A stretch of DNA of 64,000 nucleotides from Malus domestica (lineage: Eukaryota > Streptophyta > Magnoliopsida > Rosales > Rosaceae). The stretch is from positions 935,001-999,000 of the forward strand of contig NC_091662.1 of assembly GCF_042453785.1 (NCBI RefSeq), read 5' to 3'. A program made the position numbers and the translations under genes. The notes below the pieces were generated by a model. That model made no database searches. It was not told the origin of the DNA and saw only the letters and a list, made by a program, of their open reading frames with translations. Of this stretch, positions 43,601-52,815 are shown in pieces; positions within the stretch are counted from its first letter, which is position 1, and each line of letters starts with the position of its first letter.

Positions 43601-44235
43601 ATCGGCATGGGATACTCGTCTTTGGGTGTTGCCAGATTCAGATTTCGAAAATCGGTACAGATGCGCAGTGCACCACTTTTCTTTAATACAGGAACAATAT
43701 TCGCCAACCATTCGACATATCGAGCTGTCCGAATGAACCCGGCTTTCAAAAGCCGAACTAGTTCGTCCTTAACACTGAGTTGTACTTCGGTCGAGAATCG
43801 ACGAGGTGGCTGACGGAAAGGCTTAAACCCGGGCTTAATACGTAATTCATGCTCGACTAAAGCACGATCTAAGCCGGGCATTTCATGATAACTCCAAGCA
43901 AAACAATCTTTGAATTCCGTAAGCAAGGCCCGCAACTCGTCCTTCATTTGTTGAGGAAGTAACGCACTAATAAACAAAAGCCGTGGGTCATCGACCGTCC
44001 CAACATTAATCTCTTCCAAAGGGTCCTTAACAAGGGGCCGATGATCTTCGAGCTCGGCCGGGGCGGCTCGAATTTTATCAAAAGATAATACAGGCCCATT
44101 ATCTCCCTCAGCAAGGAACTCGACGAGGTTGACGCCCGAATTTGGTTGTTTAGATATCGTATACCAATGGGCCAGCAGTCGTTCCATAGTAGATGAAACC
44201 GCGGCCCTACGTGCTTCCCGATCGGTGTCAAACAT
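40660..44235 (-). CDS. Tat element pol: RT, RNase H, second RNase H, integrase (1191 aa)
   Basis: One uninterrupted frame. Reverse transcriptase spans about residues 100-330, with FMDGHAGYNQI and the catalytic YIDDVV near 300. The connection and first RNase H follow (AVEKLCLAV, then the LADFLAQHP end near 570). A second, archaeal-type RNase H starts MYFDGSS near 595 with NNQAEYEAL. The integrase has an HHCC finger (HEGVCGAHQ, CVQCQ) and the D,D,E core (ATDYFTKW, TDNGTIF, ANGQAEASNK). A chromatin/DNA-binding tail ends in WEGPFIVHKV and GKFLKKYYP. The dual RNase H is the Tat signature. The ATG overlaps the end of the protease frame in a shifted register. All catalytic residues I can check are present. 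Confidence 0.93.
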   Translation of the reverse strand: MFDTDREARRAAVSSTMERLLAHWYTISKQPNSGVNLVEFLAEGDNGPVLSFDKIRAAPAELEDHRPLVKDPLEEINVGTVDDPRLLFISALLPQQMKDELRALLTEFKDCFAWSYHEMPGLDRALVEHELRIKPGFKPFRQPPRRFSTEVQLSVKDELVRLLKAGFIRTARYVEWLANIVPVLKKSGALRICTDFRNLNLATPKDEYPMPISDLLIDAAANHAILSFMDGHAGYNQIFITEADVHKTAFRCPGALGTYEWVVMPFGLKNAGATYQRAMNTIFHDLIGTIVEVYIDDVVVKSKRRQTHLDDLRQAFLRMRQHNLKMNPAKCAFGVSAGNFLGFLVHHRGIEVDENKARAIITAPPPTTKKQLQSLLGQINFLRRFIANSAGKMKAFSTLLKLKDSDKFVWNKEHQAAFTQIKVSLTNPPVLVPPQRGKPLKLYISAAEESIGCLFAQDNDAGREQAIFYLSRNLSHPEINYSAVEKLCLAVFFAASKLRHYMLPSVTQVIAQTDVIRYMLTRPIVKGRIGKWTMALSEFSLQYVPQKAVKGQALADFLAQHPSPYGFGSADVEIGMVVTRDNYWTMYFDGSSTSSSAGAGIVIQSPHNDRWYFSLRLDFDCTNNQAEYEALVIGLGLLLDLHATRVLVLGDSELVINQINGSFRCMSCTLAPYHMVASYLAESFDGITFEHVSRVHNTDADELAQIASGAQLLGGKLGREIPILRQLYPALVDQQILRRDNVIRTRVMSLPSLLDRQDSIEICAAEAVPDDWRKPIMQYLDNPNGKHSRRTRAHATNYVTYQNELYRKGEDGLLLLCLGPQESARAIAEVHEGVCGAHQSGRKMRWLLRRHGYFWPRILKDCIEFARGCVQCQIHGPIQRVPAESLHSVIKPWPFRGWAMDVIGKITPTSGAAKHAWIIVATDYFTKWVEAKSYAELTSKEVYDFMEEHIVTRFGVPETIITDNGTIFTAERFKEYTANLRIRLEQSTPYYPQANGQAEASNKVLIGILEKIIKERPGMWHLKLNEALWAYRTSPRSATATTPYALTYGHDAVLPVELSINSLRLIEQSSLFSAEYNQSIRQELEDLEEARLDAYNLLVAQKQIAERAYNQKVRQKTFGEGELVWQTVLPVGIKDPRFGKWSPNWEGPFIVHKVYGKGAYHLKDRTGVVHKLPINGKFLKKYYPVTWEMRE

Positions 44236-45163
44236 CAGTTTCGGGGAGAAAGTTAGCTAATCCGAGTCTCGCCGAATCCTGCTGGACAGTCTCGGCGCCA
44301 ACCTCGATAGCTTTCTGAACGGAAATCCGAGTCGGCCGTCCCTCTTCATTGAAGCCTTGCAACGTAATATAGCCGACGTGATCGTCATAATACCGTGCTT
44401 GAATCATGTTGGTTTCGAAGGGCTGGCTATCGGCCGGATGAACAGTGACCGATTTGCCGTCCCAAAAGACAAGCACTTGGTACAATGAGGAAGGAATACA
44501 ACTGGTTTGATGAATCCAATCTCGGCCGAGCAGTGCATTATACTCGGTTTTGGAATCAACCACGAAAAAGGCGGTCATATGGGTGCGACCGGCAATATTC
44601 ACAGTTAACGGAAGCACACCTTTGGTGTGGGACTTGTCGCCGACAAAACTACTCATTGTGATCCCTGACGGAATAAGCTCGTCATTTGAACGGCGTAAGG
44701 CCTTCATGATGTTCAGGGGCATGATATTGACAGTAGCTCCACAATCGACAAAAACTTTAGAAACCGGATATCCCTCGATGTGTGCCGTTACATACAATGG
44801 TTTTAAATGGTGAAGCTTGGCCGATGATAAACGAGGGAACAATTCGGCCAAAGCAGCCTTTAGACTATCATCTTTTGTTGTTGGCTCGCCTTCAGCAATT
44901 GATACGAAATCAACATGGCCGGGTTCCTCAGCAACCACATCTCCATCGAGGAAATTTGGTTGAGCCGTGCTTGATTGAAAATCGGCAGGTAACACATGGA
45001 CCATACTGATTTCCATATTATCCAGGACTGACGTGCCCAACTGGTCAAGACCTTCCTCGTTCGGTTGGTCAGCGACTACGGACTCAGTTATCGTCAGAGT
45101 CGGACAACGAGATTCTTCCGTCCCTTCTTCAATAATGTCACTCGACGGAGCCGCTTCGGCCAC
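44228..45163 (-). CDS. Tat element protease region
   Basis: A 311-residue open stretch in the same frame as gag but entered only after a TAA stop; its first codon is GTG, so it is not an independent gene with a normal start. The retropepsin active site is VFVDCGATVNIMP (Asp-Cys-Gly, a variant of Asp-Ser-Gly seen in plant gypsy proteases). The flap region follows and the second conserved block is ALLGRDWIHQ. It ends TDV-stop, overlapping the pol ATG by 8 nt. Retropepsin cleaves the polyprotein. Production needs readthrough of the upstream stop, or a functional helper copy. Confidence 0.8.
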   Translation of the reverse strand: MAEAAPSSDIIEEGTEESRCPTLTITESVVADQPNEEGLDQLGTSVLDNMEISMVHVLPADFQSSTAQPNFLDGDVVAEEPGHVDFVSIAEGEPTTKDDSLKAALAELFPRLSSAKLHHLKPLYVTAHIEGYPVSKVFVDCGATVNIMPLNIMKALRRSNDELIPSGITMSSFVGDKSHTKGVLPLTVNIAGRTHMTAFFVVDSKTEYNALLGRDWIHQTSCIPSSLYQVLVFWDGKSVTVHPADSQPFETNMIQARYYDDHVGYITLQGFNEEGRPTRISVQKAIEVGAETVQQDSARLGLANFLPETDV

Positions 45164-46789
45164 TTATTGGTTCTGCGTGACCGCCTCAGGTAGGGTCGAG
45201 ATTGACAATGAACTTGGGGTCAAAACCTGAACCTGCTCCTGGTAGTGTAGCCAAGCATCCCTAGTGTCAAGATAAGCATCCAGACGGGCAATACGTGCGA
45301 TTTCATCGGTCGTAAGGCCGAAAAGAGAAACCGCCGAAAATACTTCAAAGTGATACCGTAAATACTGAAGGTCCTCCAGCGAGAAAGGAAGGTCAGCGAC
45401 ATCGATATCGGAATACGGGTCGACTTCAAATCCAAAAACACGAGCTTCTCGTATGTGCTGAAACCTTGCTTTCAATCCTGGATCTGAGGTCTTCTGGATA
45501 ATCCGCTCAGCATCCGGACAAGTCAGGATCATATCAATGGTGTCCTGACACGCCTTCGGCAAACCATACAGATCGTTGGCCGAATGTTTCTTATGAAATT
45601 CTTGCATATACTCCAAAGACTCCCCAAGGAACGGGGGATGCAAATTCCGTCGAATTTTGACCAAAGGCTCTTGTATAACTAGCGGGGATAATTTGCTTTC
45701 GGCCTCTTGCCTGAAATGTTCAAAACGTGCCTTCATTTCCCCTGGTCGAATGAGAAGTTTGATCCGTTTATCAGCTTCTTCAAACATGGTCTCGACGTCT
45801 TGATCGACCAGCCGTTTCCCCTGAGCCAACTCTATCATAATTGCTGGAGGTGGTCGCTCCTCATCAGTGGCAACGGTATCCTTCGGCCGCCACTTAGGGG
45901 CCGAAGTTTCTTGGGCTGCTTGTCGGCGAGCCATGCAATCTATCCGTTGATGCCGGCGTTTCTGAGATTTGGACAACGCGGTGTAGACGCCCTTCGAAGA
46001 ATGATATGTATACCAACGTTGATCTCTAGGCTCGGGAGGCTTGAAGGTCTTTTGACTCCGTGATGATCTTGAACTGCTAGAATTACGCTTATAGTAATCA
46101 TCGTCATAAAATGAAGCATCAAAATCGAGGCGCCGCCTGACCGGGGGTGTCTCTTCCATCCGTACTTTAGGACCAAGCCTCTCAAAAACCCCGTGATGGT
46201 GGCCTTCATTGGCTACCTTTTGCCGAGTTGCGGCCACAGGCTCCGAAGAAGGCTTCTCCTCTGGTTCACTGTCGACCTTCGCTCTACATTTCCTGCACAA
46301 AACCGCCGTCCCACTATCTTCATCGGCGCTATAATCCATCATAGGTTTGACAATAGCGGGCCCCGTTAAAGCCGTAGGTGGTTTATTTGAACGAAAATCG
46401 GCCATGAACCGTGGCCGAACATTCTGATTCCGCGGGCGTTGTGTCTCAACCACTTCAGCCTTGCCTTTCCCTTTGTCCTTGGGTAGGTACGCGTCGACCA
46501 TGTTTACTGTTGCCGTGGGGAATGGATCAGTATCCACACTCATCTTTTTTTCGGGGAATTTCAGTTTGCCATTATCAATCCAGTTTTGAACGTTGTCGCG
46601 AAATACGACACAATTGTTTGTCGTATGTTTGCTTGAATTGTGGTATTTGCAATACACCTTTCCTTTAAGCTCTTCGGCCTTAGGAATGTTGTGACCAGGC
46701 CGAAGCTTGATGATTCTTGCGAATAACAGTTGGTCGAAGATTGCGTCAGCCTTGGTAATATCAAAAGTGTAGACCTTTGATGGTTTCAA
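45164..46789 (-). CDS. Tat element gag C-terminal/nucleocapsid region
   Basis: A 541-residue stretch in the same frame as the upstream gag, separated from it by a TGA (46793-46795) and ended by a TAA (45164-45166). Near the start it has a zinc-knuckle-like YCKYHNSSKHTTNNC. Basic and Ser/Arg-rich patches (RNSSSSRSSRSQKTFKP) and a CRKCRAK motif follow. A more ordered Leu-rich C-terminal region comes before the protease. It has no usual ATG start; the first frame codon is TTG. It is most simply the continuation of gag interrupted by a stop. Confidence 0.75.
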   Translation of the reverse strand: MKPSKVYTFDITKADAIFDQLLFARIIKLRPGHNIPKAEELKGKVYCKYHNSSKHTTNNCVVFRDNVQNWIDNGKLKFPEKKMSVDTDPFPTATVNMVDAYLPKDKGKGKAEVVETQRPRNQNVRPRFMADFRSNKPPTALTGPAIVKPMMDYSADEDSGTAVLCRKCRAKVDSEPEEKPSSEPVAATRQKVANEGHHHGVFERLGPKVRMEETPPVRRRLDFDASFYDDDYYKRNSSSSRSSRSQKTFKPPEPRDQRWYTYHSSKGVYTALSKSQKRRHQRIDCMARRQAAQETSAPKWRPKDTVATDEERPPPAIMIELAQGKRLVDQDVETMFEEADKRIKLLIRPGEMKARFEHFRQEAESKLSPLVIQEPLVKIRRNLHPPFLGESLEYMQEFHKKHSANDLYGLPKACQDTIDMILTCPDAERIIQKTSDPGLKARFQHIREARVFGFEVDPYSDIDVADLPFSLEDLQYLRYHFEVFSAVSLFGLTTDEIARIARLDAYLDTRDAWLHYQEQVQVLTPSSLSISTLPEAVTQNQ

Positions 46790-46792
46790 CGC

Positions 46793-48172
46793 TCATTCAG
46801 CGGTCGAGCGACTTTTGACTTCTCTAGAATCAACCTGAGTTAATGCCTTGCAAACGTATGACTTATCTATCACTATCTCGGCCGCATCCACACTAACGCA
46901 TTCATCCTCGGTTGACGCATAGTTGACAGTAGGATTTTTGTACAACGTCCCCCGAGATGGCGTTTTCGAAACCTTCTCCTCACGGAGCAAGTAGTCGTAC
47001 TGTTCAACATGCTGGGCTAATTCATACATGTCCCGAAAGTTTGCCCCCAGGAATTTCTTTTTGTATTCGACGTCGAGGCCGTTCAAAGCAAGCCTGACAA
47101 ATTTGACTTCGGGTAAGGGCACTCGGCACCAATTCCTGGCCGATTTGAACCTAGTGAGATAGTCCATTGGTGATTCATCAGATGCCTGAGCCATCCTTGC
47201 TAATGAAGAAACTGACATCTCCATCCCTGGTCGATAAAACTGCTCATGGAATTTCTCGACCAACTCTTCCCAGTTCTGGACGGAATTGGGGGGTAAATTA
47301 ATGTACCAAGCGAATGCCGAGCCGGTCAATGAGAAGTTGAACAGCCGTAACTTATGAAAGTCACTATTAACATCTCCACATTGCGCGGTAAAATGAGCCA
47401 CGTGTTCCAACGAAGATAAGGACGATTCACCGGCAAAGAGGCTAAAATCTGGAATCTTGAAGCCTTTAGGGTATCCAAACGTTTCCACGTAAGCCGGGTA
47501 CAGATGGATAAACTTAGGAAACTTCGGCCCCTTTTTCATGGCCGAGTCAATCATCCGCTGGACTTCGGTCATATCAACAGGTGCTGCTTCACCCCTCTGG
47601 TTGGTTCCGTCTGACCCGCTGTTCGACCCTCCACCTTTTTCCAATTCAATTGGTTTGGGGCGAGCAGGAATAGGTTCGGCCGGTACAATTGGTGACGGAT
47701 TGTTTCCTGGAGGGCAATGCTGGAGAAGATCGGAAGGCCTGCTGCCACCGACTTTACTAAACAATATTTCGAGCAACCTGTTCTGTCGCTCAGCAGAACT
47801 GACTATCGCATCATGCAGTTTGTCGATGCCTCGACTAAATGTCTGCTCGACTGACCGAGACTGCTCGTTTAGTCGCTTTCGGAGAAACGACCTCGTTGGT
47901 GGGTCAGATCCTTCACCACCATCCTCGTCACACTCTTCTACTATCCTTTCAGTGAGAATGCAGGTGTTCCTGTTAGGGATTTCTGGACCGCAGAGTTGAC
48001 TGCCGAGATTAACTTCTCTCTCTCGGCGAGTCGCGCTTGTGGACTCAGGTGTACCAACGCTAAGGGGATTCTGCGCCTGTGGCACACTCTGTCCTATGCT
48101 CTGACTCGGTAAATCGGCTGTCGACTTTCCCATAGCTGTTTTCTTTTTTACCGATCGTGTTTCAATTGGCAT
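46793..48172 (-). CDS. Tat element gag (capsid region, 459 aa)
   Basis: Starts at ATG 48172, 44 bp inside the right LTR. Residues 1-200 are a polar, Ser/Glu/Pro-rich region with a short coiled coil (EQTFSRGIDKLHDAI). Residues about 230-400 carry the retrotransposon gag core: FSLTGSAFAWYINLPPNSVQNWEEL, then EKFHEQFYRPG, then ESPMDYLTRFKSARNWC. It ends at a TGA (46793-46795), after which the same frame stays open for another 541 codons. Gag assembles the cytoplasmic particle for reverse transcription. Confidence 0.88.
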   Translation of the reverse strand: MPIETRSVKKKTAMGKSTADLPSQSIGQSVPQAQNPLSVGTPESTSATRREREVNLGSQLCGPEIPNRNTCILTERIVEECDEDGGEGSDPPTRSFLRKRLNEQSRSVEQTFSRGIDKLHDAIVSSAERQNRLLEILFSKVGGSRPSDLLQHCPPGNNPSPIVPAEPIPARPKPIELEKGGGSNSGSDGTNQRGEAAPVDMTEVQRMIDSAMKKGPKFPKFIHLYPAYVETFGYPKGFKIPDFSLFAGESSLSSLEHVAHFTAQCGDVNSDFHKLRLFNFSLTGSAFAWYINLPPNSVQNWEELVEKFHEQFYRPGMEMSVSSLARMAQASDESPMDYLTRFKSARNWCRVPLPEVKFVRLALNGLDVEYKKKFLGANFRDMYELAQHVEQYDYLLREEKVSKTPSRGTLYKNPTVNYASTEDECVSVDAAEIVIDKSYVCKALTQVDSREVKSRSTAE

Positions 48173-48189
48173 GAACTTCGTAGTTTAGC

Positions 48190-48215
48190 ACTGAGTCCCA
48201 CTGGGTGTGCCAAAA
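48190..48215 (-). promoter_or_regulatory. Primer-binding site of the Tat element
   Basis: On the minus strand the LTR is followed by TTTTGGCACACCCAGTGGGA, which has the TGG start expected of a tRNA-primed site. The older element at 50518 has the same sequence with one change (TGGCACGCCCAGTGGGAC). I cannot say which tRNA it matches without a search. Confidence 0.65.
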
Positions 48216-49137
48216 TGTTGACCCTAGAAATTACAAAGCCTACGTGGCGCGCAGGCCGAGTATATTCTAAGCTAACTACGTCCTTCGGTGATTGCGGGGC
48301 GTGCCAACTCGTCGGCCGAGGCTCGGCCGAGGAGTAAATTTGATGATGCTGCGTTGGGTCGCGCTACTGACTTCTGCGTCTTGCGATTGCGGCCGAGAAA
48401 GGAACACGTCTCGGCCTCTTGGGTTCTCGAGCCTGAAGACAAGGCTGCTATTTCTTACAAAGTTCACGAACCGAATTCGGCTTGCAATGTGCCGAATGTA
48501 ATAACTGTGACACCTCACCTCGCCGAGAAGGCTAATGAGATGACCTCGACCAACAAAGATTCGAAAACTCTTCTCGACCGAGACTTGGATAGGTAATCGA
48601 CCGTTCTCGCCGCAGTGCTGTTGATGCCAACGGAAGATACTGCGAGACCGACCGACTCTACGGTGACAGAGCTATCTATGCCGACTTAAGATATCACCGG
48701 TTGCTTCCACAGTGTTGTTGATGCCAACGGAAGATGTGTCAGCGAAAAAGGAAAAGAAAAAGATCTCAAGTTGTGAGAGTTTGCGCAGGGCAATTTTGTG
48801 TTGATTTGCAGGGGGCATTTTCTGATGCACATCGTCCCCTATTTATAGTACTGAACTTTGAATCCGAGTTTAAATCCTACTCGGACTAGGTTTCCCTCTC
48901 CGGATCACCTCGACCAGTCCTACATCTACTAGGACTATGAACCTAGTCCTTAGCTAAGCTGGATTAGTTTCCTGGATATCCGATCCCGTCGAGACTCCCC
49001 ATTGCACTAGGATTCGTCCTAACCGCCCTAGGTTTGGGCTCCCACGGGTTGACCGATTCATGGTCCTTTTGCCGCCCGGCCCCCTGGGCCGAGAGTGATC
49101 CTACCCTCGGCCCAAACTATTATTTTGGGCCCAAACA
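48216..49137 (-). repeat. Right LTR (5' LTR in coding direction) of the Tat element
   Basis: 922 bp. It drives minus-strand transcription of gag-pol. It differs from the left LTR at 9 positions, for example GCGCGC against GCGCGT near the start, and TTGCGATTGCGG against TTGTGATTACGG. Confidence 0.95.
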
Positions 49138-50517
49138 GTATGTATATGTATATATATGTATATGTATATGTATATATATATACACACTGCAGGCCAAATG
49201 ACCCCACGGTCGAGCATCAGCACTCGGCAATAATACCTATGTTCTGCCAACATTCTAGTCTTCCTCAGCTGCTGCAATTATACAAGGCTCAGCATCTTTG
49301 GCAAATAGGGCCGAGAAAAATTGGATAGCCTAGAAAACTGGGCCAAGCACCACTGAGAAAACACCGCCAAATAGAATTAACTCGGCAAAAACTAATGGTA
49401 AAAAATGTTTAACTTAAACAAATCCCCCACTTTTCTTTTCTTCTATTTAACGTAGAAAAGCAGAGAGTTGCCGCAGCTCTCGACTGCCGAGGTCGAGAAA
49501 AATTAGGCTGGGGTTGGGAGACAAACCATTCTTAGCTCGGCCTATGACCAATCAAGGTCAACAATGCATCAAATAATCCTACGTGCCAATTATGCCAATG
49601 TTGCCCTCTTATTTTTTTAAGCATCGGCTGAGCAGCCGAATAAATTCTTATTCATTTTTTTTAGCAAAAGAAAATGAAAACGGCTGAATCATAATTAGGA
49701 GGAGGCCAACGATCTTTTATTCCAAGCCGAGATCGTTTTACATCAAAATTTTCATTGTGAGTTTTTCCAAGCTGAATAAAAGATCATCCCAAAATATGTT
49801 TGGCTTGACGGATTTTTCATCATCGGCCGCCGAATGAACTAAATAATTATTATTCCCCCGAGGCATAATTACTTCGTTAATTTAGGCTTTTAACTCAAAT
49901 AACTTGGCCGAATGAGATTTCTCCAAATCGGCTTTATCGCCAATAATCATATCAATTGGCGTGGTTTTGGCATCTAAGATCAGGTTTCTGCCATGTCCAT
50001 CATTAGAACACTCATCTGACGAATCATTTTCTAAGTCAATTTTTGGCTCATAAACTTTAACTCTTTCTTCTAGGCCTACCACACTTTTAGTCTCAACTGA
50101 GACAACAGGTGGCCTAGGTGTTTCTTCGGCCATCTTGGCAATTTCCTGAGGTAGAATTTTGATTGTGGCCGAAGCGAAAAATTATCCCCCAGTCTTTTGA
50201 TCCAACCATTCTTCAAATGGAATTGATTTGAACCCAAGACAAAAAGGAGTTTTCTTATCGAACCACTCATAAAATCGAGCTCTATCTTCATATAACCATT
50301 GATCTTGTAAGTTGTGATGAACCTTCACCTTTATCATTTGAGAGAAAGATTTTTGCATTTCTTCATATGCTTCAAGGATCTAGTCAAGGATTTTTCCTTG
50401 CTTCTCGACATTTTCCTTGTATAGGCGCCAAATCTCACCCACTAAAGCCTGATTGAGATCTTGATATATCATGTGAACTTCATAGTTTTAGCACTTGTCC
50501 CACTGGGCGTGCCAAAA
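49138..50517 (-). mobile_element. Right part of the interior of the older gypsy-type element, with a degenerate frame
   Basis: Begins in a (TATG/TA)n tract continuous with 35663. On the minus strand an ATG at 50472, just after the primer-binding site, opens a frame (MIYQDLNQALVGEIWRLYKE) that has an early stop. It continues with RARFYEWFDKKTPFCLG and PFEEWLDQK, and a further frame lies at 50133-49882 (MAEETPRPPVVSV). None of this resembles the gag of the inserted Tat element. The element thus seems to be a non-autonomous relative carrying its own, now broken, frame. Confidence 0.55.
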
Positions 50518-51524
50518 TGTTTACCCTAAAACTACAAAGCCTACGTGGCACACAGATCGAGCAAGGAACGCATCTCGGCCTTCGGGTTCTAGAGCCTGAA
50601 GACAAGGCTGCTAGTTTTACGAAGTTCAATATCAAATTCGGATTTCAATGTGCCGAATGTAGTAACCTTGTAACACCCCACTTCGCCAAAAAGGTTGATG
50701 AGATGACATCTACCAACAAGGACTCGAAAATCCTTGTCGACCAAGACTTAGATAAATAACTAGTCGGTCTCAAAGTAGTGTTGTTTATCCAAACTGAAGG
50801 TGCTCCTTGATCGGCTGATGGTACGGCTCTAGTATTGTTTATCCAAACTGAAGATGTTGCCAGTTGCCTTCACAGTACTGTTTATCCAAACAGAAGATGT
50901 GTTGGTGGAAAAAGAAAATAAAAATCTCAAGGTTGTTGAGAGGTTTCGCGTTGAGCGAGAGTTTGCGCATGGCAGTTTGTGTGTTGAATTGGAGGGGGCT
51001 TTGAATGTCGTCCACGACACTGTATTTATAAAAGAAAATGTTGTGTGGCGCGGCCAAATAATTTTGTAAAGTCCAATTGCAATTCTAATTCGTGAAACTG
51101 AACTTGATCCGCATCAAAGGCCAAGGCATATCCTTCAAATTGATCCGTGGGATTTGTTCATTGACTTTTCAAACCTAATAAAAGTTAGGCACATCACATC
51201 AGAAACCAAACCTATCTAGCCTTCTTCACAATAATCAGTTTGCAACACACCACTTGTCAGTCAACCAAATTGATCACACCCACACATTCACACGCCAAAA
51301 CATCCAAATTAGCTTGAATTGTGCTGCCATGTTTCCAGTTGGAAATACATATCTCATCTTTCATGATAAACTATTATTAAAAGATAATTATGATAAAACA
51401 CCATAACATTATCCTTTAATAATAACAAAATGAATTATCTCCATTTTTTATCTAACGGTGTGAATCTATGTTCACTCAACGACCTTGATTGCATGAGTCG
51501 ATGGGGTAAATTTGGGTCCAAACA
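50518..51524 (-). repeat. Right LTR of the older gypsy-type element
   Basis: About 1007 bp, starting TGTTTACCCTAAAACTACAAAGCC and ending TTTGGGTCCAAACA. Its first 250 bp are a diverged version of the Tat LTR (CTACGTGGC, GAGCCTGAAGACAAGGCTGCTA, ACTCGAAAATCCTTGTCGACC). The two elements are therefore related. An internal GTTTATCCAAACTGAAG word is repeated three to four times at about 50784-50890. Confidence 0.8.
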
Positions 51525-51781
51525 ATTCTACTTAAAAATATAGGTAATTTATTTCACAGCTTCTCATATCCTTCTCCTCAAATCTCTCTTTGCTTTTTGG
51601 GACTTCTCCTCCATATTAAAGATAACAGTGTTTTTTTTTAATTGGAAACAAAATGTTGAATTTATGTTATTTTGGTCATAAAAAAAAGATAATAATTAAT
51701 TTTGATAGGGTTTCAAAATCATTTTACAAAAGGTTATATATGTCATTAAAATTTTCAATAAAAAGTGGGTGGGAAAATAGG
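51525..51781. other. Flank between the older LTR and the hAT-like element
   Basis: AT-rich, no gene seen. Confidence 0.4.
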
Positions 51782-52519
51782 ATTGAGGGCAGGGGCAGAT
51801 CTATTAAGGGACCTGAGTGGTCCCGGGACCACCCGAAAGCTCAGATAATTGGCTGTGAAGACTTCCAAGGACCACCCAAGTCTAGAGAGTGATGGAGGGG
51901 AAAAGCAGCGGCTGCACAAATATTCTGGCTTTATGTCAAACCAGAAGAAGAGAAGAAGATTATTTACTTTTTAAACAACATCCTAGGTCACGACGTCATG
52001 TGGAGCATTAAATAAAACGGTGAGTATTAGTGTATTGTTTGAGAACACCATCCTAGGTCGCGTGGGAGGTTGAGAGCCTCACCATTTTTTATTAAAAAAA
52101 AAACACACACACACACACAAAACAAAAAGGGTTCGACTTTCAAACAATTCCACTCCACCCAAATTAACCCCCTAGTCCTAATCCCCGTTCCCTAATATTC
52201 CCACCCCACCCAACCGAAGGCCACCATCTCTTCTCCGTTCTCTTCTTCAGCCTTCACATACCCATACATTTTAAGATTAACTTGATATTTATATTCATTC
52301 AATGCGTTTAAGAAGTGACTTTTCTCAATTGTAAGGGATTAGTGATCTTGCTAAAAAAGAGTAAAAAAAAGGTTGCATCAAATTGTTGTTTATATTAAGA
52401 TTAAGAATAAAAAGTTGTTGTTGATCGTTTATTGTTTCAATGTTATTTTCATCTAATTTTTTCAGCTTTATATTAGGATCACCCGATGTTAAAATCCTGA
52501 ATCCGTCACTGATTGAGGT
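51782..52519. mobile_element. hAT-like non-autonomous element with 8-bp target duplication
   Basis: The 722-bp element (51790-52511) has ends CAGGGGCAGATCTAT and CTGAATCCGTCACTG, which are imperfect inverses of each other. It is flanked by ATTGAGGG (51782-51789) and ATTGAGGT (52512-52519), a 7/8 match. CAG-type ends with an 8-bp duplication are characteristic of hAT transposons. No transposase frame is present; the interior is AT-rich with a (CA)n run near 52100. Confidence 0.7.
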
Positions 52520-52815
52520 GTGGGTATATCATGATTATCATCACTCTTTATTTTGATGTTTAAAACGAGATGAGTTTTTGTCAAAGAAATAAATGTTATA
52601 TGGACTTATATCAAAAGAACCCAACAATCAATTGGCATATGACGATTGACTGACGCATGGAACATGACGATTGATTTTCCAGGTTTCCGCTATAAAATGG
52701 AGCAAAGCATTTACGTTTTTTCACACAGAAACCAGATCAGAAGCCTTTAATTTCGCCCTACGAAGTACTGCACTGGAAACAAAGTATACTAGCAAGTTGT
52801 TTTATAGGAGACAAA
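52520..52815 (+). promoter_or_regulatory. Promoter and leader of the EG45-like gene
   Basis: CTATAAAATGG at about 52689 is a TATA box, about 125 bp upstream of the ATG at 52816. Upstream, ATGACGATTGA words are repeated (about 52640 and 52668). Confidence 0.55.

Larger units (their letters stand above)
35664..49137 (-). mobile_element. Tat-type Ty3/gypsy LTR retrotransposon, 13.5 kb, nearly intact
   Basis: Two 922-bp LTRs (35664-36585 and 48216-49137) begin TGTTGACCC and end CCCAAACA on the plus strand. They are flanked by GTATG duplications. The coding strand is minus: primer-binding site next to the right LTR, then gag, protease, RT, RNase H, a second RNase H and integrase, and a purine tract next to the left LTR. 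RT before integrase defines gypsy. The second RNase H and the long 3' interior with an antisense gene are hallmarks of the Tat lineage (Ogre, Retand, Grande). Nine LTR differences suggest recent insertion. Gag-protease is interrupted by two in-frame stops, so present activity is uncertain. Confidence 0.93.
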
